64,000 nucleotides of DNA from NCBI GenBank assembly GCA_023426145.1, contig JAFABG010000006.1, forward strand, positions 1 to 64,000. The letters are read 5' to 3'. This stretch comes from Bacteroidota bacterium (GTDB lineage: Bacteria; Bacteroidota; Bacteroidia; Bacteroidales; Bacteroidaceae). The notes under the pieces are model-generated. The model was given only the letters and a program-made list of their open reading frames with translations. It had not been told where the DNA came from and did not search any database. Shown one piece after another: positions 36,150 through 45,118 of the stretch. Made by a program: the position numbers and the translations under genes. Positions within the stretch are counted from its first letter, which is position 1; each line of letters starts with the position of its first letter.

Positions 36150-38423
36150 ATGTCTCATTTGCCTACACTTATTGCCGACCTAGCACTGATTCTGATCTGT
36201 GCCGGCATTATGACTTTATTGTTTAAGAAGTTAAAGCAACCTTTGGTCTTGGGATATGTGGTTGCAGGTTTTCTGACAAGCCCGCACATGCCATTCACTC
36301 CATCAGTAATGGACACTGCCAATATTAAAATCTGGGCAGACATAGGTGTCATTTTCTTGTTATTTGCCCTCGGTTTGGAGTTTAGCTTTAAAAAGATAGT
36401 TCGGGTGGGTGGAGCTGCAATAATTGCTGCTTGTACTATTATATTCTGTATGATGCTGTTAGGTGTTGTTGTCGGTATGGGCTTCGGTTGGCATAAGATG
36501 GATTGTCTCTTTTTAGGAGGGATGATTGCTATGTCCTCCACAACAATTATTTATAAGGCTTTTGACGATTTGGGATTAAGAAAGAAGCAGTTTGCTGGGT
36601 TGGTACTGAGCATCTTGATTTTGGAAGATATATTGGCTATCGTTTTGATGGTGGTGTTGTCCACTTTGTCTGTTCGTCATAATTTTGAGGGTACGGAGAT
36701 GCTGGAAAGTATCGGCAAATTAATGTTTTTCCTTATTTTATGGTTCGTGGTTGGTATTTATCTCATTCCAGGTTTGCTGAAACGTTCACGAAAATTGATG
36801 GGTGAGGAAACGTTGTTGATTGTATCATTAGCACTTTGTTTTGGTATGGTAGTGCTGGCTGCTAGGGCCGGATTTTCTGCTGCTTTTGGTGCATTTATTA
36901 TGGGTTCAATTTTGGCTGAGACAATTGAAGCGGAGTCTATAGATCGGCTGGTGAAACCGGTGAAGGATTTGTTTGGAGCAATCTTTTTTGTGTCAGTTGG
37001 TATGATGGTTGAACCGGCCATGATCATTCAGTATGCTTTGCCGATAGTGATTATTACTCTTGCAGTTATTATAGGGCAAGCTACCTTTGGAACATTTGGC
37101 GTGGTGCTGTCCGGTAAGCCTTTGAAGACGGCGATGCAGTGTGGCTTTAGTCTCACACAGATTGGCGAATTTGCCTTTATCATTGCTTCATTAGGGGTTT
37201 CTTTGCAGGTAACTAGTGATTTCTTATATCCGATAGTTGTTGCAGTCTCTGTGATAACAACTTTTCTCACACCTTATATGATTCGGTTGGCCGAACCGGC
37301 ATCGAATTTTGTTGATGCTCATCTACCGAAATCGTGGCAGAAATTTTTGAAGCGATATTCTTCAGACTCTCATACTGTAGTTAATCATGAGAATCTGTGG
37401 AAGAAGTTATTGTTGGCAATGACGCGTATTACCTTAGTTTATTCTATAGTGAGTATCTCAGTAATCGTATTGGCGTTCAGGTTTGTGGTTCCCTTTTTTA
37501 CTATTCATTTACCAGAATTCTGGGCTTCATTTTTGGGGGCAGGCTTTATTATTCTATGTATTTCTCCATTTCTAAGAGCCATAATGGTGAAAAAAAATCA
37601 TTCTGTTGAGTTTACAACTTTATGGCATGATAATCGAGCAAACAGGGCTCCATTGGTTTCTACCATTGTTATCCGCATTATGATTGCTGCTTTGTTTGTG
37701 ATCTTTGTAATTGCTAGTTTATTTCAAATCTCTATTGGATTAATTATTGGGGTTGCCGTACTTGTGGTTTCATTGATGGTCTGGTCGCGTATGTTAAAGA
37801 AACAATCAATCTTGATCGAACGACGTTTTTTTCAAAATCTGCGTTCACGAGATAGGAGAGCAGAATATTATGGAGAAAAGAAACCTGAATATGCTGGGCG
37901 TTTGTTGTCGCACGATTTACATTTAGCTGATTTAGAACTTCCCGGAGAATCGACTTGGACTGGTAAAACATTGATGGAACTAAATCTGGGTAAAAAATAC
38001 GGGGTTCATATTGCTTCGATTCTTCGTGGGAAAAGAAGAATCAATATACCAGGTGGGGCTGTTCGGCTTTTTCCAATGGATAAGATCCAAGTGATTGGGA
38101 CAGATGAACAATTGAGCGCTTTTAGCGAAGCGATGCAAAATGGTGCAGAAATAGACTGGGAAGTATATGAAAACGGAGAAATGATTTTGAAACAATTTAT
38201 TGTAGGCACTGACTCTGCGTTTTATGGAAAAACAATCCGAGAATCGGGCATTCGTGATCGATTCCGCTGTATGATAGCAGGCGTGGAACGGGAAAATGGG
38301 AATCTGATGGCTCCCAATGTAAATATCCCGTTTGAAGAGGGAGATATTGTGTGGATAGTGGGAGAGAAAGAGAATGTATACCAATTAGTCAGTCAAAAAA
38401 ACGAGAAAATACTAGTGAAATAG
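36150..38423 (+). CDS. KefB/CPA2-type cation:proton antiporter with RCK-C domains
   Basis: A 757-residue membrane protein. Residues 1-385 contain ~12 helices of the Na+/H+ exchanger fold (LKQPLVLGYVVAGFLTSPHM; MSSTTIIYKAFDDLGL; LILEDILAIVLMVVLST). More helices follow at ~425-555. From ~600 onward TrkA-C/RCK-C-like domains appear (AGRLLSHDLHLADLELPGES; FPMDKIQVIGTDEQLSAF; FEEGDIVWIVGEKENV). It likely moves K+ or Na+ against protons under cytoplasmic control. No KefC-like Rossmann (NAD-binding) domain is evident. Confidence 0.85.
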   Translation: MSHLPTLIADLALILICAGIMTLLFKKLKQPLVLGYVVAGFLTSPHMPFTPSVMDTANIKIWADIGVIFLLFALGLEFSFKKIVRVGGAAIIAACTIIFCMMLLGVVVGMGFGWHKMDCLFLGGMIAMSSTTIIYKAFDDLGLRKKQFAGLVLSILILEDILAIVLMVVLSTLSVRHNFEGTEMLESIGKLMFFLILWFVVGIYLIPGLLKRSRKLMGEETLLIVSLALCFGMVVLAARAGFSAAFGAFIMGSILAETIEAESIDRLVKPVKDLFGAIFFVSVGMMVEPAMIIQYALPIVIITLAVIIGQATFGTFGVVLSGKPLKTAMQCGFSLTQIGEFAFIIASLGVSLQVTSDFLYPIVVAVSVITTFLTPYMIRLAEPASNFVDAHLPKSWQKFLKRYSSDSHTVVNHENLWKKLLLAMTRITLVYSIVSISVIVLAFRFVVPFFTIHLPEFWASFLGAGFIILCISPFLRAIMVKKNHSVEFTTLWHDNRANRAPLVSTIVIRIMIAALFVIFVIASLFQISIGLIIGVAVLVVSLMVWSRMLKKQSILIERRFFQNLRSRDRRAEYYGEKKPEYAGRLLSHDLHLADLELPGESTWTGKTLMELNLGKKYGVHIASILRGKRRINIPGGAVRLFPMDKIQVIGTDEQLSAFSEAMQNGAEIDWEVYENGEMILKQFIVGTDSAFYGKTIRESGIRDRFRCMIAGVERENGNLMAPNVNIPFEEGDIVWIVGEKENVYQLVSQKNEKILVK

Positions 38424-38435
38424 AGCTAGATGGGC

Positions 38436-38443
38436 TATATTTG
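38436..38443 (+). promoter_or_regulatory. -7 promoter box of the HIT-family gene
   Basis: TATATTTG, 30 bp before the ATG at 38,473. Confidence 0.6.
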
Positions 38444-38472
38444 CTTTATCAAAATATATAAAATAAAATATC

Positions 38473-38898
38473 ATGAAGAGTGATCCAAAAGACTGTCTTT
38501 ATTGTCAAAACAACGAAACGCTGCATAATCTAATGATTGAAATAGCGCAGCTAAGAGTTTCACGCGTATTCTTGTTTAAAGAACAAACCTATAAAGGACG
38601 GTGCCTTGTTGCCTATAATGGCCATGTGAACGATTTAAATGAATTAAGTGATGAGGAACGTGATGCTTTTATGGCAGATGTAGCACAGACTACTCGTGCT
38701 ATGCAGAAAGCTTTTCAGCCTGAAAAGATAAACTATGGTGCATATTCGGATAAGCTGTCTCATTTGCATTTCCATCTTGCTCCTAAATATGTTGACGGAC
38801 CTGATTATGGCGGTACATTCCAAATGAATCCAGGACAGGTTTATCTTACAGATGCTGAGTATAAGGAACTTGGTGATGCTGTAAAGGCTAATTTATAA
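38473..38898 (+). CDS. HIT-family hydrolase
   Basis: A 141-residue histidine-triad protein. A CLYCQ motif near the N-terminus resembles the CxxC zinc site of HIT proteins. The active site is SHLHFHLAPKY, the HxHxH triad. Members hydrolyse nucleotide phosphoramidates or dinucleotides; the substrate is not readable. Alone between two terminators. Confidence 0.88.
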   Translation: MKSDPKDCLYCQNNETLHNLMIEIAQLRVSRVFLFKEQTYKGRCLVAYNGHVNDLNELSDEERDAFMADVAQTTRAMQKAFQPEKINYGAYSDKLSHLHFHLAPKYVDGPDYGGTFQMNPGQVYLTDAEYKELGDAVKANL

Positions 38899-38914
38899 TA
38901 TAGTCTGCAAAATT

Positions 38915-38982
38915 AATAAGCCACAAACGAGAGATTGTGCGACTTTATCTAAGTCAAATAAATCTTTCGTTTGTGGCTTATT
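38915..38982. terminator. Bidirectional terminator between the HIT and S4 genes
   Basis: A 16-bp perfect inverted repeat (AATAAGCCACAAACGA and its complement) with an inner GACTT/AAGTC stem. It serves the convergent genes on both sides. Confidence 0.85.
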
Positions 38983-39006
38983 GTTTATATCAATATATTT
39001 GATAAG

Positions 39007-39429
39007 TTAAGGCTCGCTATCGAAGTCAAAATCGAAATCAAAATCATCCATGAATTCAGGCGTGTTGAATTCTTCTAAGCTTCGTCGATCTTTTTTTGTA
39101 GGACGTCCAGTACCCCTTGCTCGATCAATAAATCCACTGATTTTGCTCATTTCTAACAACTCGTATTGGTCAGGAGATGTAACATTCTCCATTGATTCAG
39201 AAACTAGCTTCGCACCTACGCGTTTCTCTATGGGCTGAAGCACCTTGAAAGAGTAGGTGATGGGAGGTTTTTTTACTTGAATTATATCGCCGGGTTTTAC
39301 CATGCGAGAGGCTTTTGTATATGCGCCATTTATACTCACACGATTCATTTTACAAGCTTCTGCTGCTATCGTACGCGTCTTGAAGATACGTACTGCCCAC
39401 ATCCATTTATCAATTCTTGCTTCTGCCAT
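39007..39429 (-). CDS. S4-domain RNA-binding protein (Hsp15-like)
   Basis: A 140-residue protein whose first ~65 residues are an S4 RNA-binding domain (RIDKWMWAVRIFKTRTIAAE, then VSINGAYTKASRMVKPGDII). A basic stretch (RARGTGRPTKKDRRSLEE) and an acidic FDFDFDFD tail follow. E. coli Hsp15 binds free 50S subunits carrying nascent chains. It lies 4 bp after pth, fitting a ribosome-rescue role. Confidence 0.88.
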   Translation of the reverse strand: MAEARIDKWMWAVRIFKTRTIAAEACKMNRVSINGAYTKASRMVKPGDIIQVKKPPITYSFKVLQPIEKRVGAKLVSESMENVTSPDQYELLEMSKISGFIDRARGTGRPTKKDRRSLEEFNTPEFMDDFDFDFDFDSEP

Positions 39430-39433
39430 AACT

Positions 39434-40003
39434 TTATTTCTTATTATACAGATTCATTGTTATGTCGAGACCAGCTAAGCAATAACTTTTAATTATCTCT
39501 CCTGCTGTATCTAGTCTTTCATCCATCGTTTTACGATCCTCATCAGTAAATTTTCCGAGTACGAAGTCGATTTGTCCACCTCTAGGAAAATCGTTGCCAA
39601 TGCCAAAACGTAATCTAGCATAATTCTGTGTTCCAAGAGTTGCTGCTATATGCTTTAATCCGTTATGTCCGGCATCACTTCCTTTGCCTTTCAATCGAAG
39701 AGTTCCGAAAGGAAGCGCCAAATCATCTACTACAATTAACACATTCTCCAATGGAATGTTTTCTTTCTGCATCCAGTATCGTACAGCCAAGCCACTTAGG
39801 TTCATGAAAGTAGACGGTTTAAGAAGAATTAGCTGACGTCCTTTGATAGAGAAATTGGTGGTGAATCCGTAGCGTCCATCAATAAAAGGAGGGGCATTGT
39901 TGATTCTAGCCAAGGCTTCAACAGTCATAAACCCAATGTTGTGTCGCGTTTCAATATATTCGGGACCAATGTTTCCCAGTCCGACAATTAGATATTTTAT
40001 CAT
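39434..40003 (-). CDS. pth: Peptidyl-tRNA hydrolase
   Basis: A 189-residue enzyme that frees peptides from dropped-off peptidyl-tRNAs. YLIVGLGNIGPEYIETRHNIGF contains the catalytic His; KPSTFMNLSG and DDLALPFGTLRLKGKGSDAGHNGLKHI (both trimmed here) are the other signatures, with the catalytic Asp. Same operon as the S4 protein; downstream of rplY. Confidence 0.95.
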   Translation of the reverse strand: MIKYLIVGLGNIGPEYIETRHNIGFMTVEALARINNAPPFIDGRYGFTTNFSIKGRQLILLKPSTFMNLSGLAVRYWMQKENIPLENVLIVVDDLALPFGTLRLKGKGSDAGHNGLKHIAATLGTQNYARLRFGIGNDFPRGGQIDFVLGKFTDEDRKTMDERLDTAGEIIKSYCLAGLDITMNLYNKK

Positions 40004-40041
40004 TGTTGCTTCTGTAAAACAGTTTATTAATATATAAAGAA

Positions 40042-40104
40042 AAACACAGATTAATACAGATTATGCAGAATTAATATCTGCTTTATCTGCATTAATCTGT
40101 GTTT
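40042..40104 (-). repeat. ACACAGATTAAT hairpin between rplY and pth
   Basis: AAACACAGATTAAT at 40,042-40,055 pairs with ATTAATCTGTGTTT at 40,091-40,104, with inner GCAGA/TCTGC pairs. It lies just after the rplY stop. It may end or attenuate the rplY transcript. Similar ACACAGATTAAT elements, as I recall, are dispersed in Bacteroides genomes. Confidence 0.6.
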
Positions 40105-40135
40105 AGATTATTTCCCTTACAGGAGTAATCCCTTA

Positions 40136-40726
40136 TTACTTACCTGCTGCTGCGGCTGCACCTCTTGCTGCACGAGTTAACTTAACTGCACATACAACGG
40201 CTTCCTTAGCACTAATTAGCTCAAGACCTTCATAGCTTAATTCGCCAACCTTAACAGTTTTACCTAATCCAAGGTGAGCTACGTTAACTACTAATCTCTC
40301 AGGAATAACATTGTATAATGCTTTAACTTTAATTTTACGCATTTGCAATGCAAGTTTACCACCGGCTTTCACACCTTCAGCAAGACCTTCCAACTGTACT
40401 GGAACTTCCATTAAGATAGGTTTAGCTTCATCAATCTGATAGAAGTCAACATGAAGAATGCTGTCTTTTACAGGGTGAAATTGAATGTCTTTCAATATTG
40501 CATTTACTTTTTTACCATCAATATCTAAGTCAATTACATAGATATGTGGAGTGTAAACCAAATTACGAAGGCCTTCGTTAGTCACTGTGAAGTGAACAAC
40601 TTCTCCTGCTCCGTAAAGTACACAAGGTACACCACCATTTTGACGAATTTCTTTCAATGCTCTAGCTTGATCAGAAGAGCGTTCTGCAATAGTTCTTGCA
40701 GTTCCTTTTACTTCAATTGATTTCAT
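40136..40726 (-). CDS. rplY: Ribosomal protein bL25 (Ctc form)
   Basis: A 196-residue two-domain L25/CTC protein that binds 5S rRNA. The N-terminal L25 domain (residues ~3-95: KEIRQNGGVPCVLYG, LKDIQFHPVKDSILHVDFYQ) is followed by the TL5/Ctc C-terminal beta domain and an Ala-rich tail. A -7 box TAAATTTG lies at 40,820-40,827 (minus), giving a leader of about 85 nt. Confidence 0.94.
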   Translation of the reverse strand: MKSIEVKGTARTIAERSSDQARALKEIRQNGGVPCVLYGAGEVVHFTVTNEGLRNLVYTPHIYVIDLDIDGKKVNAILKDIQFHPVKDSILHVDFYQIDEAKPILMEVPVQLEGLAEGVKAGGKLALQMRKIKVKALYNVIPERLVVNVAHLGLGKTVKVGELSYEGLELISAKEAVVCAVKLTRAARGAAAAAGK

Positions 40727-40861
40727 TTTAATAAAATTGTGTTACTCTAAAATTAAGTTGTTTTGCTTAATTCACCATCACACGACGTGAAATATCACAC
40801 GATGTGCAAAAAAGCGGTGCAAATTTATTGCTTTTTTATGAATTATCAAATTTTTATCTAC

Positions 40862-41254
40862 TTAAAAATCAATGTCAATCTTAATTTCAGCCTCTAAAGG
40901 ACTTTCTTTAGCTTCTGCTTCCTCTCTTTCTAAGTCTGCGGCTTCATTAAGGCGGCTAATATGGTCGTTCATGTCACTGCCGTCGATAAAACTTATAGCT
41001 TCAGATAATCCTGCCATAAATTTTTGAAAATCTTCTCTATATAAAAAGATTTTATGCTTTTCAAAGCTTACTTGAGAATCGTCTCCTTCTCCCATTATTA
41101 CTTTTTTACTCTCCGTAATAGCCAAAAACATTTCGTCTTTACGGTTTTTCTTCACATCAAGGTAATAAATACGTTTACCTGCTTTGATGGATTTAGAGAA
41201 TACGATCTCTTTATCGTTCATGTCTGCGTTCATTTTCTTTTTAAAATCATCCAT
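40862..41254 (-). CDS. PUR-domain nucleic-acid-binding protein (DUF3276)
   Basis: A 130-residue protein of the Bacteroidetes PUR family, related to eukaryotic Pur-alpha. EIVFSKSIKAGKRIYYLDVK and DEMFLAITESKKV form the PUR repeat strands, and FEKHKIFLYREDFQKFMAGL the helix. The C-terminus is acidic. Start ATG 41,254 matches the family's usual length better than 41,284. It is thought to bind single-stranded nucleic acid; its role is not established. Confidence 0.85.
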   Translation of the reverse strand: MDDFKKKMNADMNDKEIVFSKSIKAGKRIYYLDVKKNRKDEMFLAITESKKVIMGEGDDSQVSFEKHKIFLYREDFQKFMAGLSEAISFIDGSDMNDHISRLNEAADLEREEAEAKESPLEAEIKIDIDF

Positions 41255-41383
41255 TTTATTCGATACATTGGTAATTGGCTTCAAAATTGGAAATTTTTTT
41301 TAAACTGTCAAAAGAAAAACGGCAGAGAATCAAATACAACATTAAAAAATGTGATTTATTTGTGTAAACTCATTAAAAATATC

Positions 41384-41391
41384 TACTTTTG
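41384..41391 (+). promoter_or_regulatory. -7 promoter box of nusB
   Basis: TACTTTTG, 31 bp before the nusB ATG. Confidence 0.65.
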
Positions 41392-41422
41392 CAGTTCGAA
41401 AATAACAGTATTAATTTGAATT

Positions 41423-42349
41423 ATGATCAACAGAGTTCTTATTCGTCTTAAGATTATACAAATAGTGTATGCCTATTACCAAAATGGCAGCAAAAATCTA
41501 GACTCAGCGGAGAAAGAGTTATTCTTCAGTCTATCGAAGGCATATGACCTTTATAATTATTTGTTGATGCTGATGATGGCATTAACAGAGTATGCACAAA
41601 AACGGATCGATTTGGCTAAAGCAAAATTAGCTCCTTCTAAAGAAGAGTTATATCCTAACATGAAGTTTGTGGAAAATAAATTTATTGCTCAATTAGAGAT
41701 TAATAAACAGTTGACTGAATTTATTTCAAATCAAAAGAGAACTTGGGCTAATGATCAGGATTTCGTGAAGGAACTTTATGATAAAATTGTAGAAAGCGAT
41801 ATATATAAGGATTATATGGCTTCTGCTGATTTTTCGTACGAAGCTGATCGGGAAGTTTGGAGAAAAATTTATAAAACTTTTATATTCAACAATGATTCTT
41901 TGGATCAAGTTTTGGAAGATCAGAGTTTATATTGGAATGACGATAAAGAAATTGTTGATACTTTTGTGCTTAAAACAATTAAACGTTTTGAAGAGAAGAA
42001 TGGTGCAAGTCAGGAACTTCTCCCAGAGTTTAAGGATGACGAGGATCAAGAATTTGCGCGTCGCTTATTCCGCCGTACAATTTTAAATGCTGATTATTAT
42101 CGTCATCTTGTTAGCGAAAACACAAAGAATTGGGATTTGGATCGCATAGCATTTATGGATGTGATAATTATGCAAACTGCTTTAGCTGAAATTTTAAGTT
42201 TCCCCAATATTCCGGTGAGTGTTTCGTTAAATGAGTATGTTGAAATCGCTAAGCTCTATAGTACGAGTAAAAGTGGTAGCTTTATTAACGGAACTTTAGA
42301 TGGAATAGTTAATCAATTAAAAAAAGAAGGTAAGTTAACTAAAAATTGA
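41423..42349 (+). CDS. nusB: Transcription antitermination protein NusB (long form)
   Basis: A 308-residue protein. The C-terminal ~150 residues hold the NusB fold (DRIAFMDVIIMQTALAEILS, VSVSLNEYVEIAKLYST, FINGTLDGIVNQLKKEG). It is twice the length of E. coli NusB (139) because of an N-terminal helical extension (MINRVLIRLKIIQIVYAYYQ onward), as is usual in Bacteroidetes. It supports antitermination on rRNA operons. First gene of a run to DUF5606. Confidence 0.92.
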   Translation: MINRVLIRLKIIQIVYAYYQNGSKNLDSAEKELFFSLSKAYDLYNYLLMLMMALTEYAQKRIDLAKAKLAPSKEELYPNMKFVENKFIAQLEINKQLTEFISNQKRTWANDQDFVKELYDKIVESDIYKDYMASADFSYEADREVWRKIYKTFIFNNDSLDQVLEDQSLYWNDDKEIVDTFVLKTIKRFEEKNGASQELLPEFKDDEDQEFARRLFRRTILNADYYRHLVSENTKNWDLDRIAFMDVIIMQTALAEILSFPNIPVSVSLNEYVEIAKLYSTSKSGSFINGTLDGIVNQLKKEGKLTKN

Positions 42350-42357
42350 TACCTTTG
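42350..42357 (+). promoter_or_regulatory. Internal -7 promoter box before yajC
   Basis: TACCTTTG begins at the base after the nusB stop codon, 33 bp before the yajC ATG, so yajC-ybbR-coaE can be expressed apart from nusB. Confidence 0.6.
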
Positions 42358-42389
42358 TTATATAGTAGAAATTAAAAATTTGATTATTT

Positions 42390-42707
42390 ATGAACCTTTT
42401 AACTGTATTATTGCAAGCTCCCGCTGCTGGAGGAGGAAATATGATGTGGATTCTGTTGATAGCTATGTTTGTCATCATGTATTTCTTTATGATTCGTCCT
42501 CAGAATAAGAAACAAAAAGAAATTGCAAACTTTCGCAAGTCTCTTCAAGTAAATCAGACAGTAATTACTGCAGGTGGTATACATGGTACAATCAAAGAAA
42601 TTGCTGATGATTATATCGTGCTTGAGATTGCTTCTAATGTTAAGATTAAAATAGATAAAAATTCTGTTTTTTCTGACGCTTCAAGTGCAAATAACCAATC
42701 TAAGTAA
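42390..42707 (+). CDS. yajC: Sec translocon accessory protein YajC
   Basis: A 105-residue protein with one membrane helix (~17-36: MMWILLIAMFVIMYFFMIRP) and the cytoplasmic YajC domain (NQTVITAGGIHGTIKEI, DDYIVLEIASNVKIKIDK). It associates with SecDF-YidC. It lies 23 bp ahead of the YbbR gene. Confidence 0.94.
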   Translation: MNLLTVLLQAPAAGGGNMMWILLIAMFVIMYFFMIRPQNKKQKEIANFRKSLQVNQTVITAGGIHGTIKEIADDYIVLEIASNVKIKIDKNSVFSDASSANNQSK

Positions 42708-42730
42708 TTTTTTATTGTTGATAAAAGCCT

Positions 42731-43744
42731 ATGCTTGATCGTAGGAAATCAAGATATACGTATTTGAAACTATCAAAAAGAGTTAAGGACTTCCTGCTTA
42801 GTGAAAAAAGTAGGGAGTTCTTAATTTTTTTGTTTTTTTTCATGATTGCTGCTGGATTTTGGTTGATTCAAACTCTTAATAATGACTACGAAGCTGAATT
42901 CTCCATTCCTGTTAGATTGAAAGATGTGCCTAATAATCTAGTAATGATATCTGAGCCACCTTCTGAACTCCGTGTACGAGTTAGAGACAAAGGAACAGTC
43001 CTTCTAAATTATATGTTAGGCAAAAGTTTTTTTCCTATTCATTTCAGCTTTTTGGAGTATAAAGCGCGAGATAATCATGTTAGAATCGATGCTTCAGAAA
43101 TGGAAAAGAAGATTATCAGCCAGCTAAATTCATCTTCTAAAATTCTTGCTATAAGGCCTGATACGCTTGATTATATGTATTCTACGGGCCAATCAAAATT
43201 AGTTCCTGTTTGCTTTCAAGGCAAAGTGAATGCTGGTCCTCAGCATTATGTTTCAGATACTATTTGTGAACCGGAGTCAGTGTTGGTGTATGCTCCTAGT
43301 AGGGTTTTGGATACTATAAGCGTTGCTTATACACAATATACTAATTTGGATAATATTTCGGATACAACTCGTCAACAAACTTCTCTAGCGAATAAAAAAG
43401 GGGTTAAATTTGTACCAAGTTCGGTTAATTTGATTTTTCCTGTCGATATGTATACTGAAAAAACGGTTGAAGTCCCTTTGGAAGGAGTAAATTTTCCTAA
43501 AAATAAAGTTTTGCGTGCTTTCCCTTCAAAAGTGCAGGTAACCTTTCAAGTTGGTTTGAAACGCTTTAATGGTATAAATTCAAGTGATTTTGTGATTAAT
43601 GTTTCTTATGAAGAACTTTTGAAGTTGGGTTCGGATAAGTATGTTGTAAAGTTGAAATCTGTGCCACATGGAGTTAACCAAATCCGTATTATGCCAGAAC
43701 AGGTTGATTTTTTAATTGAACAAGTTACTACAAATGAGCATTAA
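42731..43744 (+). CDS. YbbR-domain membrane protein (CdaR-like)
   Basis: A 337-residue protein with one N-terminal membrane helix (~31-48) and a large periplasmic part made of YbbR-like repeats (AEFSIPVRLKDVPNNLVMIS; VPVCFQGKVNAGPQHYVSDT; EVPLEGVNFPKNKVLRAFPS). In Firmicutes CdaR partners the diadenylate cyclase; whether that holds here is unknown. It overlaps coaE by 11 bp. Confidence 0.85.
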   Translation: MLDRRKSRYTYLKLSKRVKDFLLSEKSREFLIFLFFFMIAAGFWLIQTLNNDYEAEFSIPVRLKDVPNNLVMISEPPSELRVRVRDKGTVLLNYMLGKSFFPIHFSFLEYKARDNHVRIDASEMEKKIISQLNSSSKILAIRPDTLDYMYSTGQSKLVPVCFQGKVNAGPQHYVSDTICEPESVLVYAPSRVLDTISVAYTQYTNLDNISDTTRQQTSLANKKGVKFVPSSVNLIFPVDMYTEKTVEVPLEGVNFPKNKVLRAFPSKVQVTFQVGLKRFNGINSSDFVINVSYEELLKLGSDKYVVKLKSVPHGVNQIRIMPEQVDFLIEQVTTNEH

Positions 43745-44348
43745 AATTGGGATTACAGGTGGGATAGGAAGTGGAAAAAGTATCGTTTCTAGATTTCTTG
43801 AGATTATTGGAATTCCAGTCTATATTTCAGATATTGAAGCGAAACGCATTACTTCTACAAATGAAGTTATTAAGCGTCAGTTGTGTGCTTTAGTTGGCCC
43901 TAATGTTTTTCAAAGAGGAGTCTTGGATAGATCATTATTAGCTTCTTACATGTTTCAAGATCTATATCATGTTGATGAAGTGAATAAAATCATTCATCCA
44001 CATGTGAAAAATCATTTTAGAAGTTGGGCGTCTAGTAAGGAGAATTGTGAGATAGTGGCAATGGAATCTTCGATTCTTTTGGAAGCAGGTTTCAGAGATG
44101 AAGTTGATGTTGTAATTATGGTTTACGCTCCGGAAAATGTAAGGATTGAACGGGCAATAAAACGTGATCGTTCTACAAAAGAGTTGATAATAAAGCGCAT
44201 TAACGCGCAGATGAGTGATGAAGTTAAAAGAAGCTATGCAGATCATGTGATTATGAATGATGGTGAGGCACTATTAATTCCTCAGGTTTTGGAGCTTATT
44301 TCTTTGCTTTCTAAAAATAATGATTACCTTTGCTTCCCGAAAAAATGA
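43734..44348 (+). CDS. coaE: Dephospho-CoA kinase
   Basis: A 204-residue P-loop kinase, last step of coenzyme A synthesis. KIGITGGIGSGKSIVSRFL is the Walker A. IPVYISDIEAKRI holds the substrate-binding Asp, IIHPHVKNHF and ESSILLEAGF are family motifs, and RDRSTKE the lid. The ATG at 43,734 overlaps the YbbR gene by 11 bp, indicating coupling. Its 3' end contains the promoter of the next gene. Confidence 0.94.
   Translation: MSIKIGITGGIGSGKSIVSRFLEIIGIPVYISDIEAKRITSTNEVIKRQLCALVGPNVFQRGVLDRSLLASYMFQDLYHVDEVNKIIHPHVKNHFRSWASSKENCEIVAMESSILLEAGFRDEVDVVIMVYAPENVRIERAIKRDRSTKELIIKRINAQMSDEVKRSYADHVIMNDGEALLIPQVLELISLLSKNNDYLCFPKK
44325..44332 (+). promoter_or_regulatory. -7 promoter box inside the coaE 3' end
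   Basis: TACCTTTG within the last codons of coaE, about 134 bp before the DUF5606 ATG, giving that gene a long leader. Confidence 0.55.
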
Positions 44349-44465
44349 CGACATGCATGATTAAATGTTTGTCGTTTTTAATTGATTACTGAGTTTAGAT
44401 ATCTCAAATAACTGAATCGGTCTTAATTGCTGGTTCGCATTAATAAATAAAAGAATAAATATACT

Positions 44466-44882
44466 ATGTTGAAGACTATTTTGTCTATATCAGGTAAACC
44501 GGGTTTGTATAAACTAATTTCGCAAGGAAAAAATATGCTGATTGTTGAATCTATCAGTGCAGATAAAAAACGTTTTCCCGCTTATGGGAATGAAAAGATT
44601 ATTTCTTTGGCCGACATTGCGATGTACACGGATGACGAAGAGGTACCTTTGGCTCAAGTTCTTGAGGCAATGAAAGAGAAGGAAAATTCAGCAGAAGCTT
44701 CTTTAGATCCCAAGAAAGCAACTCCAGATCAGTTACGTGATTATATGGGAGAAGTTTTGCCTAATTTTGATCGCGATAGAGTGTATACAGCTGATATTAA
44801 GAAGCTGATTTCTTGGTACAATATATTAATTAAAAATGGTGTAGAGTGGGCTGCTGCTAATGATGAAGTTGTTGAGGAATAA
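44466..44882 (+). CDS. DUF5606 protein
   Basis: A 138-residue protein of a conserved Bacteroidetes family. MLKTILSISGKPGLYKLISQ is the hallmark start, followed by an SH3-like KIISLADIAMYTDDEEVPLA and a C-terminal helix pair (SWYNILIKNGVEWAA). Function unknown. It is followed by a strong terminator. Confidence 0.82.
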   Translation: MLKTILSISGKPGLYKLISQGKNMLIVESISADKKRFPAYGNEKIISLADIAMYTDDEEVPLAQVLEAMKEKENSAEASLDPKKATPDQLRDYMGEVLPNFDRDRVYTADIKKLISWYNILIKNGVEWAAANDEVVEE

Positions 44883-44911
44883 TTCCTCTTTTCATTATAG
44901 CGTATAAATAA

Positions 44912-44968
44912 TTACCAAAAACAGAAAACGTGATATTCATTGAGTGTCACGTTTTCTGTTTTTTGGTA
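44912..44968 (+). terminator. Terminator after DUF5606
   Basis: A very long stem: TTACCAAAAACAGAAAACGTGA opposite TCACGTTTTCTGTTTTTTGGTAA, nearly perfect over more than 20 bp (each arm given here as seen, centred on 44,938). It isolates the nusB-coaE-DUF5606 run from the next gene. Confidence 0.85.
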
Positions 44969-45065
44969 AATTTATATCTGTATAGTCAAAGAGTTGTTTT
45001 TTTTCTAAAAAATGAAGATGAGTATTTTTAAATCAAAAGATAATAGTTGGTTTTATTTTGTTTTT

Positions 45066-45073
45066 TATCTTTG
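45066..45073 (+). promoter_or_regulatory. -7 promoter box of the exonuclease-RecQ-UvrD gene
   Basis: TATCTTTG, with TTG at 45,047-45,049. Compatible with translation from 45,119 or 45,164. Confidence 0.5.
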
Positions 45074-45118
45074 TAATAATATTGGGTCGTTTATTTGCCT
45101 TAAATTAGATGACCATGA

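Noticed and set aside
36155..36541. 128-residue minus-strand ORF inside the antiporter gene
   Set aside because: Antisense shadow of conserved transmembrane coding sequence.
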